Positions 1 to 11,516 of a stretch of DNA of 64,000 nucleotides are shown here, in pieces; within the stretch, counting starts at the first letter, position 1, and every line of letters begins with the position of its first letter. The DNA is from Arachis hypogaea (Eukaryota; Streptophyta; Magnoliopsida; Fabales; Fabaceae), in contig NC_092046.1 in the NCBI RefSeq assembly GCF_003086295.3, positions 103,147,363-103,211,362 of the forward strand, read 5' to 3'. The notes under the pieces are model-generated. The model worked only from the letters and a program-made list of their open reading frames with translations, searched no databases and had not been told where the DNA came from. Made by a program: the position numbers and the translations under genes.

Positions 1-590
1 TTCTTGGATCTTTGTCCGATCTCTTTCAGGGATTACTTTTATAACTTTTTAGTTGTAGGAGTCCGACTTGGTTATATTGGTCTCCTTTAAGTTATTTGTA
101 GTCCTCTTTCTTGGATCTTTGTCAGATCTCTTTCAGGGACTACGTTGATAACTTTTTAGTTGTGGGAGTCCGACTTCGTTATATCGGTCTCCTTTAAGTT
201 ATTTGTAGTCCTCTTTCTTGGATCTTTGTCAGATCTCTTTCAGGGACTACGTTGATAACTTTTTAGTTGTGGGAGTCCGACTTGGTTATATCGGTCTCCT
301 TTAAGTTATTTGTAGTCCTCTTTCTTAGATCTTTGTCAGATCTCTTTCAGGGACTACGTTGATAACTTTTTAGTTGTAGGAGTCCGACTTGGTTATATCG
401 GTCTCCTTTAAGTTATTTGTAGTCCTCTTTCTTGGATCTTTGTCAGATCTCTTTCAGGGACTACGTTGATAACTTTTTAAGTAGTAGGAGTCCGACTTGG
501 TTATATCGTCTCCTTTAAGTTATTTGTAGTCCTCTTTCTTGATCTTTGTCAATCTCTTTCAGGACTACGTTGATAACTTCTCATTTTGGC
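1..590 (-). repeat. 107-bp tandem repeats in Tat 3' region (copy A)
   Basis: The ten-base start TTCTTGGATC recurs at 1, 108, 215, 322 and 429, a period of exactly 107 bases, with one base changed in the fourth. About 5.5 units are visible and the array continues to the left. It lies between the integrase stop and the missing 3' LTR. Hypervariable tandem repeats in this position are known from Tat/Ogre elements. Confidence 0.9.
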
Positions 591-1123
591 TGACTTTGTC
601 ATGTCGAGCCCTTCTAAGTTAAAGTAATCCTCTTTAATAGGTTGGCCAGACCTCTTTCCAGGGTTTACTTATAACTTGGGTTGACTTGTCCGACTTCTCA
701 TGTCGGCCAGTCTTTAAGTTATTATTTAGCATTCCGCAAGACTCGTCAGGTTCTTTTTTTGGATCGCTTTCGATAATTCTTACATTATTCTGTGTTCATC
801 TTTGCCATCTGTAGAAAGTGGTTGTCATTTCTAGATCGTCCTTTGGGTGAATCGCGTTTTCACCTTTATCGGACGGTTGTCTTTATCGTTATCGTGCAGT
901 GAAATTATTTTTCACTTTCTACCGATCTGTTGCTTTATAATCGGATGATGAATACTTCAGATTAATGCGTCTTGAAATCTTTGTAGAATATCTAAAATAT
1001 ATTTTATTTAAAGGAAGAGTGCAAGTATATACATATGAGATTGTCTGAGTCTCAACTTGGTGCCTCATTAAAAAACCTTTTCAGGAAAAAGAGTGCATCC
1101 AATGATGAGATCTTTTATCTTTT
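591..1123 (-). other. Untranslated spacer after integrase (copy A)
   Basis: No reading frame is supported. The stretch matches 9750-10298 of copy B almost base for base and links the tandem repeats to the integrase stop codon. It is the 3' untranslated part of the Tat element. Confidence 0.75.
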
Positions 1124-2211
1124 CTAACTGTAGTACCTTCTGAGGTTGCAGGCGTGCCATGACCTGGGAAGCTCTCGTCCATCGAGTTCAGACAGTCTGT
1201 AGTAGCCCTTTCCAAGTACTTCTACAATTCGGTAAGGCCCTTTCCAGTTCGCTGCCAGCTTTCCCTCTCCTGGTCGAGTTGTTCCGATGTCATTTCGGAT
1301 TAGTATGAGATCATTTTCTGTGAAATTTCTTGGCACTACCTTTTGATTATATCTGGAAGCCATTCGGCGTTTTAGAGCTTCTTCCCTGATCCGAGCTCTT
1401 TCTTGGATTTTGAGTAGCAAGTCGAGCTCTTCTCTCTGAAGTTGGAAGTTTGCGTCCTCATTATAGTGAACTACTCTGGGCGACCCTTCTTCAATCTCTA
1501 TTGGAATCATCGCCTCCGTTCCGTATGCTAATCGAAAGGGGGATTCCTTCGTGGTGGAATGTGGCGTTGTTCGATATGCCCACAGGACCTGTGGGAGCTC
1601 TTCTGCCCAGGCTCCCTTTGCATCTTGTAATCTCCGTTTTAATCCAGCCAGTATGACTTTGTTGGCAGCTTCGGCCTGCCCATTGGCTTGTGGATGTTCG
1701 ACGGAGTGTACTGGTGCTTTATACCCAAGTCGGCTACTAGTTTTCTGAAGCCTGTATCTGTGAATTGGGTGCCATTGTCTGTGGTTATTGAATATGGAAC
1801 CCCGAACCTTGTGACAATGTTCCGATATAAGAACTTCTGGCTTCTTTGAGCGGTGGCATTGGCTAGGGGCTCTGCCTTGATCCACTTTGTAAAGTAATCT
1901 ACTCCCACTATGAGAAATTTAACTTGTCCTGATCCCTGTGGGAAGGGGCCGAGAAGATCGAGTCCCCATTTTGCAAACGGCCAAGGCGAAGTCACGCTGA
2001 TGAGCTCTTCTGGTGGGGCAATGCGAAAGTTGGCATGTTTTTGACATGGTGGACATGTCTTTACAAATTCTGTGGCTTCTTTCTGTAGAGTTGGCCAATA
2101 AAATCCTGCCCGAAGTACTTTTTTGGCCAGAGCTCGTGCTTCGAGATGATTGCCACAGATGCCGCCGTGTATTTCTTCTAGCACTTCTCTTTGTTGGAGG
2201 TCGGCACGCAT
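1124..2211 (-). pseudogene. Tat integrase, copy A (frameshifted)
   Basis: Integrase inserts the cDNA copy into the host chromosome. Reading leftward from 2211 the protein shows the H-H-C-C zinc-binding domain (HGGICGNH, then CPPC), then the catalytic core with GLDLLGPF and TDNGTQF. A frameshift near 1690 breaks the frame just before the segment that holds the catalytic glutamate (GQAEAANK), which continues in another frame down to 1124. The C-terminus has the GPY module (WKGPYRIVEV) and ends HACNLRRYYS. The C-terminal half is uninterrupted here, where copy B has its own one-base deletion. The copies are therefore broken at different places. Confidence 0.85.
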
Positions 2212-2283
2212 TTTAGTAAAGGTATTGAGATTCCTCTTTTGTACAGGATGTTGTTTATGATGTGTAGTACTGTGCCTCCCTTT

Positions 2284-3320
2284 TTAACTTCTTTGCCTCC
2301 TTTTCTTCTGCGGGAGTGTTCCTTCTTTGAGGTATTTGATTATGGGGGTCATCCATCCTTGGTCCTGACTTGTTATAGCCAGGACGTTTTCCTCTTCCGA
2401 GATTGATGGGTTTTGCAACATTTCCTGGATGAGGCTTCTATTGTTGCCCCCTGGTTTGGTGCTGGCTAGTTTTGAGAGTGCATCAGCTCGGGCATTTTGT
2501 TCGCGGGGTATGTGGCAGATCTTATATTCCCCGATTTGTCCGAGTAGTTCCTTGGTTTTATCCAAATATTTTTTCATGGTGGGGTCTTTGGCTTGGTAGC
2601 TCCCTATTATTTGTGATGTGACCACTTGTGAATCACGGTAAATGTTGAGTTTTTGAGCTCCGACCTCTTTAGCCAGCTTCAAACCAGCTAATAATGCTTC
2701 ATATTCCGCTTGGTTATTGGAGGCCGGGAACCCGAACTTAAGGGAGAGCTCAACTTGGGTTCCTTGGTTGCTTTCTATTATCACGCCTGCGCCGCTTCCA
2801 GTTTTATTTGAGGAACCGTCCACGTAGAGATCCCATTCTGTGGGAGTTTCCAGGGTATCTGTGAATTCTGCGATGAAGTCGGCCAGATACTGTGACTTGA
2901 TGGCTGTCCGGGCTTCGTATTGGAGGTCGAATTCTGACAACTCGACTGCCCATTGTAGAATTCTGCCTGCTAAATCTGTTTTCTGCAATATTCCTTTTAT
3001 GGACTGGTTAGTTCTAACTTTAATGGTGTGAGCCTGGAAGTACGGGCGGAGTCGTTGAGATGTTAGGATGAGAGTATAGGCAATTTTTTCTATTTTCTGG
3101 TAGTTCAGCTCGGATCCCTGTAGTGCTTTACTAATGAAGTAGACGGGTTGTTGCCCATTTTCGTCTTCTCTGACTAGTGCTGAGGCTATCGCCCGGCTTC
3201 CTACTGCGAGATATAATATGAGTGGTTCTCCTTTTCGTGGTCGAGATAGGATAGGTGGCTGCCTAAGAACTCCTTGAAGTCTCGGAAAGCTTGCTCACAT
3301 TTGTCGTCCATTCGAACTAT
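2284..3320 (-). pseudogene. Tat RNase H region, copy A
   Basis: This covers the connection segment and the second RNase H. From 2988 leftward the frame contains YVDGSS, QAEYEALL, YRDSQ and NARADALSKLAS, the four acidic positions of RNase H type I. RNase H degrades the RNA strand of the RNA/DNA hybrid during reverse transcription. The upstream part (about 2989-3320) is homologous to the first, degenerate RNase H and linker, and is out of frame with the rest. The deduced protein is nearly identical to that of copy B until a one-base difference just before its C-terminal end. Confidence 0.82.
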
Positions 3321-4150
3321 TTTCCCTTTCTTAAAGTAGCATAGAAGGGGAGAGATTTTATCGCAGCTCCTGCTAAGAATCGGGATAGGGCGGCTAGTCT
3401 CCCGTTGAGTTGTTGTACTTCTTTGACACAGGTTGGGCTCTTCATGTTGAGTATAGCTTGACATTTTCTGGATTTGCTTCAATTCCCCTTTGTGTGAGCA
3501 TGAAGCCTAAGAATTTGCCTGCTTCAACTACGAAGGTGCATTTCGTGGGGTTGAGTCGCATGTTATGCTTCCTTATAGTGTCAAACACTTGAGCCAGGTC
3601 AGATAATAGTGTATCTTCGCTTTGTGTTTTTATCAACATGTCGTCCACATAGACTTCCATGATTTTTGTGATGTGATTCGAGAAGACTTTATTCATTAGC
3701 CTTTGATAGGTAGCTCCCGCGTTCTTGAGACCAAAGGCATCACGATGTAGCAGTAGTTCCCTTTGGTGTTAAGAACGAGGTTTTTCTTGATCTGGTGGAT
3801 ACATGGGAATTTGGTTGTATCCCGAATAGGCGTCCATAAACGAGAGGTATCTATATCCAGAGAAGCATCTACCAGAGCGTCATACTTGGTAGTAGGTATG
3901 GATCTTTTGGGCAGGCTTTGTTAGATCGGTGTAATCGTACACATGCGCCACTTCCCGTTTGATTTTTTCACCAAGACGACGTTGGCTAGCCATAGTGGGT
4001 ACTTGACTTCTCTTATGAATCACCTCCAGTAACGTTTTGTACTTGGTTCGTTCTGGTCCGAGTTTTCTTCGCTTCTGCTGTACCGGCTGAGATCCTGGAT
4101 AGACCGCCAACTTGTGGCACATTAGCTTAGGGTCTATGCCTGGCATGTCT
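3321..4150 (-). pseudogene. Tat reverse transcriptase, copy A (multiple frameshifts)
   Basis: Fragments of RT are visible on the minus strand. YVDDML, the polymerase active-site box, lies in the frame 3442-3696. The N-terminal entry segment (DMPGIDPKLMCHKLAVYPGS) lies in 3880-4146. The middle part, which carries the first catalytic aspartate and is intact in copy B, is broken here by small deletions around 3740-3900. The product cannot be translated as one protein. Confidence 0.82.
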
Positions 4151-5817
4151 GCGGCTTTCCATGCGAAGAGATCGACATTATCTCGTAAGAATTGTATCAG
4201 TAATTCTTTTGAATCTCTCTTAGGACCGTGCCGATATTAGTCGTTTTGTCCGAGGTGTCTCCAATCTGAACCTTCTCTACCTCACCTTCTGGGTGTGGAC
4301 GGAGTTCTTCTCGATGCTGAGCTCCACCAAGCTCAATTGTATGAAACTCTTTCTCCTCTGCCTTTGAGGTTTAAGCTCTCGTTGTAACAGCGACGTGCCG
4401 TCTTTTGATCTGCTTTTATCGTGGCTATCCCTTCTGTAGTTGGAATTTCATGCATAGATGCAAGTTGAGACTATTACGCCGAGTTGATTGAGTGTTGTCC
4501 GACCTATGAGCGCATTATAGGCTGAACTTACGTCGACCACAATGTAGTCTATTTTGAGGGTCTAGTTTGGTTTCCTTTTCCAAAAGTAGTGTGTAGCGAT
4601 ACGTATCCCAATGGTTGCATCGGAGTGTCTCCTAGTCCAAACAGATTGTTCGGGTATGCTTTAAGTTCCTTTTATCTAAACCGAGCATGTCGAAAGCCGT
4701 TTTGAATAAGTGTCGGCAGAACTCCCTTGGTCTACTAGTGTGCGGTGTAATTGGCGTTTGCCAGTAAACAGTGATGACCATGGGATCGTCATGTCCCGAG
4801 ATGATGCCGGATGCGTCCTCTTTAGTAAATGTTATCGCCGGGAGGTCGGGTGCTTCCTCCTTTCCCTCACATGATATACTTCTTTGAGATATCTTTTTCG
4901 GGACGATTTGGAGATCCCACCTCCTGCGAATCCGCCATGTATCATGTGGACTGTCTTTCTGGTGTCCGAGGTGACCGTTCAGCTCGTCCATCATCTTCGT
5001 CTCTCGTCTTTTTCTTTGGTCATCATCCCGGTGGCCAGAAATCGATCTAATTTTCCTTCTCTTACCAATTTTTCTATGATATTTTTCAAGTCAAAGCATT
5101 CGTTGGTAGAGTGCCCTCGAATTCGATGGTATTCGCAATATTCCTTTCGATTTCCTCCTCCCCTTTTGCCTTTGAGTGGTCGTGCTGGGGGGATTTTTTC
5201 TGTATGGCAGACTTCTTTGTACACGTCGACCAGGGATGCTTTGAGAGGAGTGTAGTTGTAGTATTTTTGATTTTCTCACCCTGTCGATCTTCTTTCCTTT
5301 TGGAGTCCTTGTCTTTGTCTCGGTAGGAGGTTCCGAATTTTGAGGTTTCTCCTAGCCGAGCGTTCTCTTCCATGTTGATGTATTTTTCTGCTCGCTTTGT
5401 ACTTCGTCTAAGGAGGTGGGATACTTTTTGATATAGATTGGCTGAAAGGTCCCTCTCGTAAGCCATTAATAAGCCCCATAATGGCAGCCTCTGTTGGTAA
5501 ACTTTGTATGTCCATGCATGTTTTGTTGAATCTTTCCATGTAGTTGCGGAGGCCCTCCCGATCTCCTTGCTTGATCCCTAGTAAGCTGGGTGCGTGCTTG
5601 GCCTTATCTTTCTGGATGGAGAATCTGGCCAGAACTTTTTGGCCAGGTCGTCGAAGTTTGAGATGGACTTCGGAGGTAAGTTGTCAACCATCTGATCGCC
5701 GTTTTCTAAGAGTTGTCGGAAAAGCTTTGCAGCGAGGCATCTGAGGCGTCGGTAAGGTACATTCTGCTTCTAAAATTGCTGAGATGATGGTTGGTCTGTA
5801 GTGCCCTCATACAAAAC
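4151..5817 (-). pseudogene. Tat gag-protease, copy A (frameshifted, cut by gap)
   Basis: This is homologous to residues about 195-750 of the copy B gag-protease protein. The zinc knuckle region (CEYHRIRGHSTNEC) is readable in the 4991-5224 frame and the protease/linker segment in 4632-4994. Several one-base deletions relative to B split it into at least four frames. For example, one base is missing in the segment that reads GGGATCTG in B (15000-15007), and a cytosine is missing near 5396. The N-terminus falls in the N gap. Confidence 0.82.
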
Positions 5818-6817
5818 NNNNNNNNNNNNNNNNNNNNNNNNNNNNNNNNNNNNNNNNNNNNNNNNNNNNNNNNNNNNNNNNNNNNNNNNNNNNNNNNNNN
5901 NNNNNNNNNNNNNNNNNNNNNNNNNNNNNNNNNNNNNNNNNNNNNNNNNNNNNNNNNNNNNNNNNNNNNNNNNNNNNNNNNNNNNNNNNNNNNNNNNNNN
6001 NNNNNNNNNNNNNNNNNNNNNNNNNNNNNNNNNNNNNNNNNNNNNNNNNNNNNNNNNNNNNNNNNNNNNNNNNNNNNNNNNNNNNNNNNNNNNNNNNNNN
6101 NNNNNNNNNNNNNNNNNNNNNNNNNNNNNNNNNNNNNNNNNNNNNNNNNNNNNNNNNNNNNNNNNNNNNNNNNNNNNNNNNNNNNNNNNNNNNNNNNNNN
6201 NNNNNNNNNNNNNNNNNNNNNNNNNNNNNNNNNNNNNNNNNNNNNNNNNNNNNNNNNNNNNNNNNNNNNNNNNNNNNNNNNNNNNNNNNNNNNNNNNNNN
6301 NNNNNNNNNNNNNNNNNNNNNNNNNNNNNNNNNNNNNNNNNNNNNNNNNNNNNNNNNNNNNNNNNNNNNNNNNNNNNNNNNNNNNNNNNNNNNNNNNNNN
6401 NNNNNNNNNNNNNNNNNNNNNNNNNNNNNNNNNNNNNNNNNNNNNNNNNNNNNNNNNNNNNNNNNNNNNNNNNNNNNNNNNNNNNNNNNNNNNNNNNNNN
6501 NNNNNNNNNNNNNNNNNNNNNNNNNNNNNNNNNNNNNNNNNNNNNNNNNNNNNNNNNNNNNNNNNNNNNNNNNNNNNNNNNNNNNNNNNNNNNNNNNNNN
6601 NNNNNNNNNNNNNNNNNNNNNNNNNNNNNNNNNNNNNNNNNNNNNNNNNNNNNNNNNNNNNNNNNNNNNNNNNNNNNNNNNNNNNNNNNNNNNNNNNNNN
6701 NNNNNNNNNNNNNNNNNNNNNNNNNNNNNNNNNNNNNNNNNNNNNNNNNNNNNNNNNNNNNNNNNNNNNNNNNNNNNNNNNNNNNNNNNNNNNNNNNNNN
6801 NNNNNNNNNNNNNNNNN
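5818..6817. other. Assembly gap, exactly 1000 N
   Basis: The run is 1000 N, a placeholder length. The left flank is the middle of copy A gag. The right flank is the antisense gene of copy B. The sequence expected between them (rest of gag and the 5' LTR of A, about 960 bases, plus the promoter side of the antisense gene and the 3' LTR of B, more than 1.1 kb) exceeds 1000 bases, so the true gap is probably longer. Confidence 0.99.
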
Positions 6818-8654
6818 CCCGAGGGGATGTCGATTGGCTGGACTCCCTTGTTTTGTTGTGTGTTTCTATTGTGGATGCTGATTTTGCACAGAGCTAGGAA
6901 GTGCCATAGGATTTGTGATAACGTGCCTGCGAGAGTGATTATGAGCTTGTTGCTCCTGATTCCGGTGAGAGAGTTTGTTTTCCGACTTCCATCGAGGGGG
7001 AGCGTCCCTCTTTCTATGCTTATGAATACTTCTTCAGCCAATTAAATGTTACTTTCCCTTTTACTGCTTTTGAAACTGACTTGTTGTGGTCCTGCAATAT
7101 TGCTCCGTCCCAGCTTCTCCAACTCCTGGGGTTTTATCAAAATATTTCACTTCTTGTCAGGAGTTGGACATAACACCTTCTGAAACTCTTTTCCTTTATC
7201 TTTTTGTCTCGGCCAAACCTGGAGGTTCCTCCAAAAGAAAGCTTCCTGGGTTTCTTTAGGTCGGCCCAGGGGCATAAAGTTTTTGCCATGTATGATGAGT
7301 CGTTTAAAGATTTTAAAAACTATTTCTTCCGAGTCCGTGCCATTGAGGGGTTCGCCCCTTTTTTCTTGATGAAATGATGAGCCTGCTTTTCCTCTAGAGT
7401 GGCAAAAGAATGTAAGAGTGCCACGTTACACATGGGAAATGCTTAGTGAGGTTGAGCGGGCTTTGTAGTTGTTCTTGAAGATTTGTGGGGGAAGCCCCCC
7501 ACTGGACACGAAGAGATTTTTGAGTGATCCATCTTTGGTTCGGGCTGCTTTGGGTACTGTCTGATTTGTTTTTATACTTGCTCCCGAGCTTTGCTTTCCT
7601 GTGTTGTAACTTGTCTTTGATTTTTGTGTTTTTCAGAGATGTCGAAGAATAATGATTCCATGAGGCCTATAAGAAGGCGAAGAAGGGACCGCTGCTTTAA
7701 ACATCTCGGCCAAGGCGGCCAGAGAGGGATCTTCTCAGCCTCCAGTTAAACCTTCTATATCGAGTTCTCCAGGCCGAGGAAAGCAATTCCTATTCCTCGG
7801 GTCCGTCTGGCCGATCCTCCACAATCCTCTGTCGCAACTTCCGTGCCCCTCCTAGTAAAAAGCAAAAAACAATGAACCTTTCAACCTTGATGCTCCTGAC
7901 TTTGATGCGGTTGAGTTTGTAGATCAACAAATCGGCCCTTATGGTGTTCTTCCTATGGACGACGTGTCGCTTCTTCATCATTTTGATTATATCACCCGGG
8001 TGGTATCAAGTTGGCACACATGGGGGCGGCCCTATATCGAACTGCTCAAAGTCTTCCTCTCCATGCACTAAAGCTTTTATGGAGGAGGCCAAGAGGAGTT
8101 TGATCGGATGAAGGATTGAAGGAGGACTTGAAGTAGGTGGCCAAGTTGGAGAAAGACTTGGAGAATGAAAAGGCTAGCTCTACTTCTCTGGCTGGTTCTC
8201 TGAGACTGGCCGAGGACACGGCTATGCGGCATAAGGATAGTTATTTGACGTCTTACCGGAGGTGTGCGTCTGAGAGAAGAGTTGGAGAATGCCCGGGCTA
8301 ATTATTCCGAACTCCAAGGTCATCTTGTTGGCAGTGTAACTGCTGCCTATGAGAACCTGAGGGAACAAGTTCGGGTTATTGCTCCCGAGGCCGACCTGAC
8401 CCTCTTTAGCTTGGAGAACGTTGTCAGGGATGGCAAGGTTGTCCCTGATGACGAGGATGAGGATGATGTCGATCCTCCCCCTGTAGCCTCTACCAAGGTG
8501 TCGATTTCTGCTGTCCCTGCCGAGGTTGGTCCTCCGCTTCTGACCCCGACTGCCAGATCTTGAACCGGGATGACGGTACTGTAGATGCGTTCCTCTCCAG
8601 ACTCGGCCTCCGTCTCCTCAGCCTGATGCTGCTAAAAAATCTTCTGACCCTTAG
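6818..8654 (+). pseudogene. Antisense gene of Tat element B (putative gypsy-type transposon protein), two exons
   Basis: This gene runs opposite to gag-pol, between the tandem repeats and the 3' LTR. Exon 1 (start lost in the gap, to 7553) includes the segment FETDLLWSCNIAPSQL and SAQGHKVFAMYDESFKDF. It resembles the domain annotated in plants as putative gypsy-type transposon (my recollection is Pfam Transposase_28). A GT-AG intron is predicted at 7554-7636 (GTACTG ... TTTTTCAG). Exon 2 begins with an ATG at 7639, encodes a lysine/glutamate-rich coiled coil and an acidic tail (8264-8563 is open), and stops at TAG 8652-8654. Frameshifts and stops in both exons make it a pseudogene. Element C carries a better-preserved homologue at 32819-34755. 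Function is unknown; antisense ORFs in this position are known from Tat elements such as Grande. Confidence 0.75.
7554..7636 (+). other. Predicted 83-nt intron in the antisense gene (B)
   Basis: The donor is GG|GTACTG and the acceptor TTTTTCAG|AG just before ATG. The same exon/intron boundary, in the same codon phase, is found in element C (33874-33963). The intron body is not conserved but the splice sites are. Confidence 0.65.
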
Positions 8655-9060
8655 TTTTAATCTTTATTCTGGATATGTAGTTGGCCCGGCTTTGGGCTTT
8701 TTTAAACTCTTTATGTTTTGTTAATTGCTGACACTTTCCCGTTGCTTGCCAGCAACTTTTGTTTTTTATGAAAAACAATGGTAGCATGCTTTAGCTTTTT
8801 TGAGATAGGTTTTGGTGGCCTCTGAGGCTTTTATAACCTTGTGGATGATATCGCGCTTTTTGTGCTTGACTTGGTATCTCTTTTGGATTGCTTTGTACTT
8901 TGTATCTTGAATCCTTTGTGGTTGTGACTAGGTAGGTCTAACTTGATTTTTGGTTCGTTCTTGCTCCGGCTTGTATTTCCCACAATTTGTAACCGATTTC
9001 TTCAAGTTAGTCCTCCGAGTTGTTTTCGCAGTCCTTTTCTAAGTTATTTTTGTAATCCCT
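8655..9060. other. Spacer between antisense gene and tandem repeats
   Basis: About 400 T-rich bases with no supported reading frame. They lie immediately downstream of the antisense-gene stop codon and probably hold its 3' untranslated region. The two transcription units, pol leftward and antisense gene rightward, are tail to tail across this region. Confidence 0.6.
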
Positions 9061-9760
9061 TTCTTGGATCTTTGTCGGATATCTTCCCGGGATTACTTTC
9101 ATAACTTTTTCAGTAGTAGGAGTCCGACTTCATTATATCGGTCTCCTTTAAGTTATTTTTGTAATCCTCTTTCTTGGATCTTTGTCAGGTCTCTTTCAGG
9201 GATTACTTTGATAACTTTCCAGTTGTAGGAGTCCGACTTGGTTATATCGGTCTCCTTTAAGTTATTTTTGTAATCCTCTTTCTTGGATCCTTGTCCGATC
9301 TCTTTCAGGGATTGCTTTATAACTTTTTAGTTGTAGGAGTCCGACTTGGTTATATCGGTCTCCTTTAAGTTATTTGTAGTCCTCTTTCTTGGATCTTTGT
9401 CAGATCTCTTTAGGGACTACTTTGATAACTTTTTAGTTGTGGAGTCCGACTTGGTTATATCGGTCTCCTTTAATTATTTGTAGTCCTCTTTCTTGATCTT
9501 TGTCAGATCTCTTTCAGGGACTACTTTGATAACTTTTTAGTTGTAGGAGTCCGACTTGGTTATATCGGTCTCCTTAAGTTATTTGTAGTCCTCTTTCTTG
9601 GATCTTTGTCAGATCTCTTTCAGGGACTACTTGATAACTTTTAAGTAGTAGGAGTCCGACTTGGTTATATCGGTCTCCTTTAAGTTATTTGTAGTCCTCT
9701 TTCTTGGATCTTTGTCAGATCTCTTTCAGGGACTACGTTGATAACTTCTCATTTTGGGCT
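9061..9760 (-). repeat. 107-110-bp tandem repeats in Tat 3' region (copy B)
   Basis: There are about 6.5 units of the same family as 1-590, starting with TTCTTGGATC at 9061, 9171 and 9280. Unit length is 105-110 bases because of small indels. Diverged homologues occur in element C (about 25130-25735) and D (about 30050-30720), so the repeat is a family-wide component of the 3' untranslated region. Confidence 0.9.
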
Positions 9761-10298
9761 GACTTTGTCATGTCGAGCCCTTCTAAGTTAAAGTAATCCT
9801 CTTTAATAGGGTTGGCCAGACCTCTTTCCAGGGTTTACTTATAACTTGGGTTGACTTGGTCCGACTTCTCAATGTCGGCCAGTCTTTAAGTTATTATTTT
9901 AGCATTCCGCAAGACCTCGTCAGGTTCTTTTTTTGGATCGCTTTCGATAACTTCTTACATTATTCTGTGTTCATCTTTGCCAATCTGTAGAAAGTGGTTG
10001 TCATTTCTAGATCGTCCTTTGGGTGAATCGCGTTTTCACCTTTATCGGACGGTTGTCTTTATCGTTATCGTGCAGTGAAATTATTTTTCACTTTCTACCG
10101 ATCTGTTGCTTTATAATCGGATGATGAATACTTCAGATTAATGCGTCTTGAAATCTTTGTAGAATATCTAAAATATATTTTATTTAAAGGAAAGTGCAAG
10201 TATATACATATGAGATTGTCTGAGTCTCAACTTGGTGCCTCATTAAAAAACCTTTTCAGGAAAAAGAGTGCATCCAATGATGAGATCTTTTATCTTTT
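9761..10298 (-). other. Untranslated spacer after integrase (copy B)
   Basis: About 540 bases without a supported gene. The stretch is homologous to 591-1123 and, in reverse complement, to 24661-25000 of element C. A conserved block just after the integrase stop (TGCCTCATTAAAAAACC on the plus strand) recurs in all copies and may be functional RNA sequence. Confidence 0.65.
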
Positions 10299-11387
10299 CT
10301 AACTGTAGTACCTTCTGAGGTTGCAGGCGTGCCATGACCTGGGAAGCTCTCGTCCATCGAGTTCAGACAGTCTGTAGTAGCCCTTTCCAAGTACTTCTAC
10401 AATTCGGTAAGGCCCTTTCCAGTTCGCTGCCAGCTTTCCCTCTCCTGGTCGAGTTGTTCCGATGTCATTTCGGATTAGTATGAGATCATTTTCTGTGAAA
10501 TTTCTTGGCACTACCTTTTGATTATATCTGGAAGCCATTCGGCGTTTTAGAGCTTCTTCCCTGATCCGAGCTCTTTCTTGGATTTGAGTAGCAAGTCGAG
10601 CTCTTCTCTCTGAAGTTGGAAGTTTGCGTCCTCATTATAGTGAACTACTCTGGGCGACCCTTCTTCAATCTCTATTGGAATCATCGCCTCCGTTCCGTAT
10701 GCTAATCGAAAGGGGGATTCCTTCGTGGTGGAATGTGGCGTTGTTCGATATGCCCACAGGACCTGTGGGAGCTCTTCTGCCCAGGCTCCCTTTGCATCTT
10801 GTAATCTCCGTTTTAATCCAGCCAGTATGACTTTGTTGGCAGCTTCGGCCTGCCCATTGGCTTGTGGATGTTCGACGGAGGTGTACTGGTGCTTTATACC
10901 CAAGTCGGCTACTAGTTTTCTGAAGCCTGTATCTGTGAATTGGGTGCCATTGTCTGTGGTTATTGAATATGGAACCCCGAACCTTGTGACAATGTTCCGA
11001 TATAAGAACTTCTGGCTTCTTTGAGCGGTGGCATTGGCTAGGGGCTCTGCCTTGATCCACTTTGTAAAGTAATCTACTCCCACTATGAGAAATTTAACTT
11101 GTCCTGATCCCTGTGGGAAGGGGCCGAGAAGATCGAGTCCCCATTTTGCAAACGGCCAAGGCGAAGTCACGCTGATGAGCTCTTCTGGTGGGGCAATGCG
11201 AAAGTTGGCATGTTTTTGACATGGTGGACATGTCTTTACAAATTCTGTGGCTTCTTTCTGTAGAGTTGGCCAATAAAATCCTGCCCGAAGTACTTTTTTG
11301 GCCAGAGCTCGTGCTTCGAGATGATTGCCACAGATGCCGCCGTGTATTTCTTCTAGCACTTCTCTTTTGTTGGAGGTCGGCACGCAT
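10299..11387 (-). pseudogene. Tat integrase, copy B (one frameshift)
   Basis: The main frame runs from 11383 to 10547. Counting from its first methionine, the zinc-binding domain uses H14, H21, C52 and C55. The catalytic triad is D84 (GLDLLGPF), D144 (TDNGTQF) and E180 (GQAEAANK), the canonical D,D35E spacing. A single T is missing near 10583 compared with copy A. This shifts the frame, and the C-terminal GPY module (WKGPYRIVEV) continues in 10538-10299, ending CNLRRYYS. Apart from this frameshift all catalytic residues are present. Confidence 0.9.
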
Positions 11388-11516
11388 TTTAGTAAAGGTA
11401 TTGAGATTCCTCTTTTGTACAGGATGTTGTTTATGATGGTGTAGTACTGTGCCTCCCTTTTTAACTCTTTGCCTCCTTTTCTTCTGCGGGGAGTGTTCCT
11501 TCTTTGAGGTATTTGA

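Larger units (their letters stand above)
1..5817 (-). mobile_element. Tat-type Ty3/gypsy retrotransposon, copy A (partial)
   Basis: This is a minus-strand element that reads gag, protease, RT, RNase H, integrase and then a 107-bp tandem-repeat region from right to left. The second RNase H domain (YVDGSS, AEYEAL, DSQ, ARADALS) after the RT region places it in the Tat group, which is known for that extra domain. It is collinear with copy B (9279-15024) at very high identity. From the integrase stop to the gap it spans 4694 bases against 4726 in B, and most differences are single-base losses. The left end runs out of the window. The right end stops in mid-gag at the N gap, so its 5' LTR is not visible. 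Nearly every domain is frameshifted, so this copy is not coding-competent as assembled. Confidence 0.9.

Noticed and set aside
5770..7045. Long open frames spanning the N run on both strands
   Set aside because: They are open only because N was not read as a stop. The real sequence on each side belongs to different parts of Tat elements.
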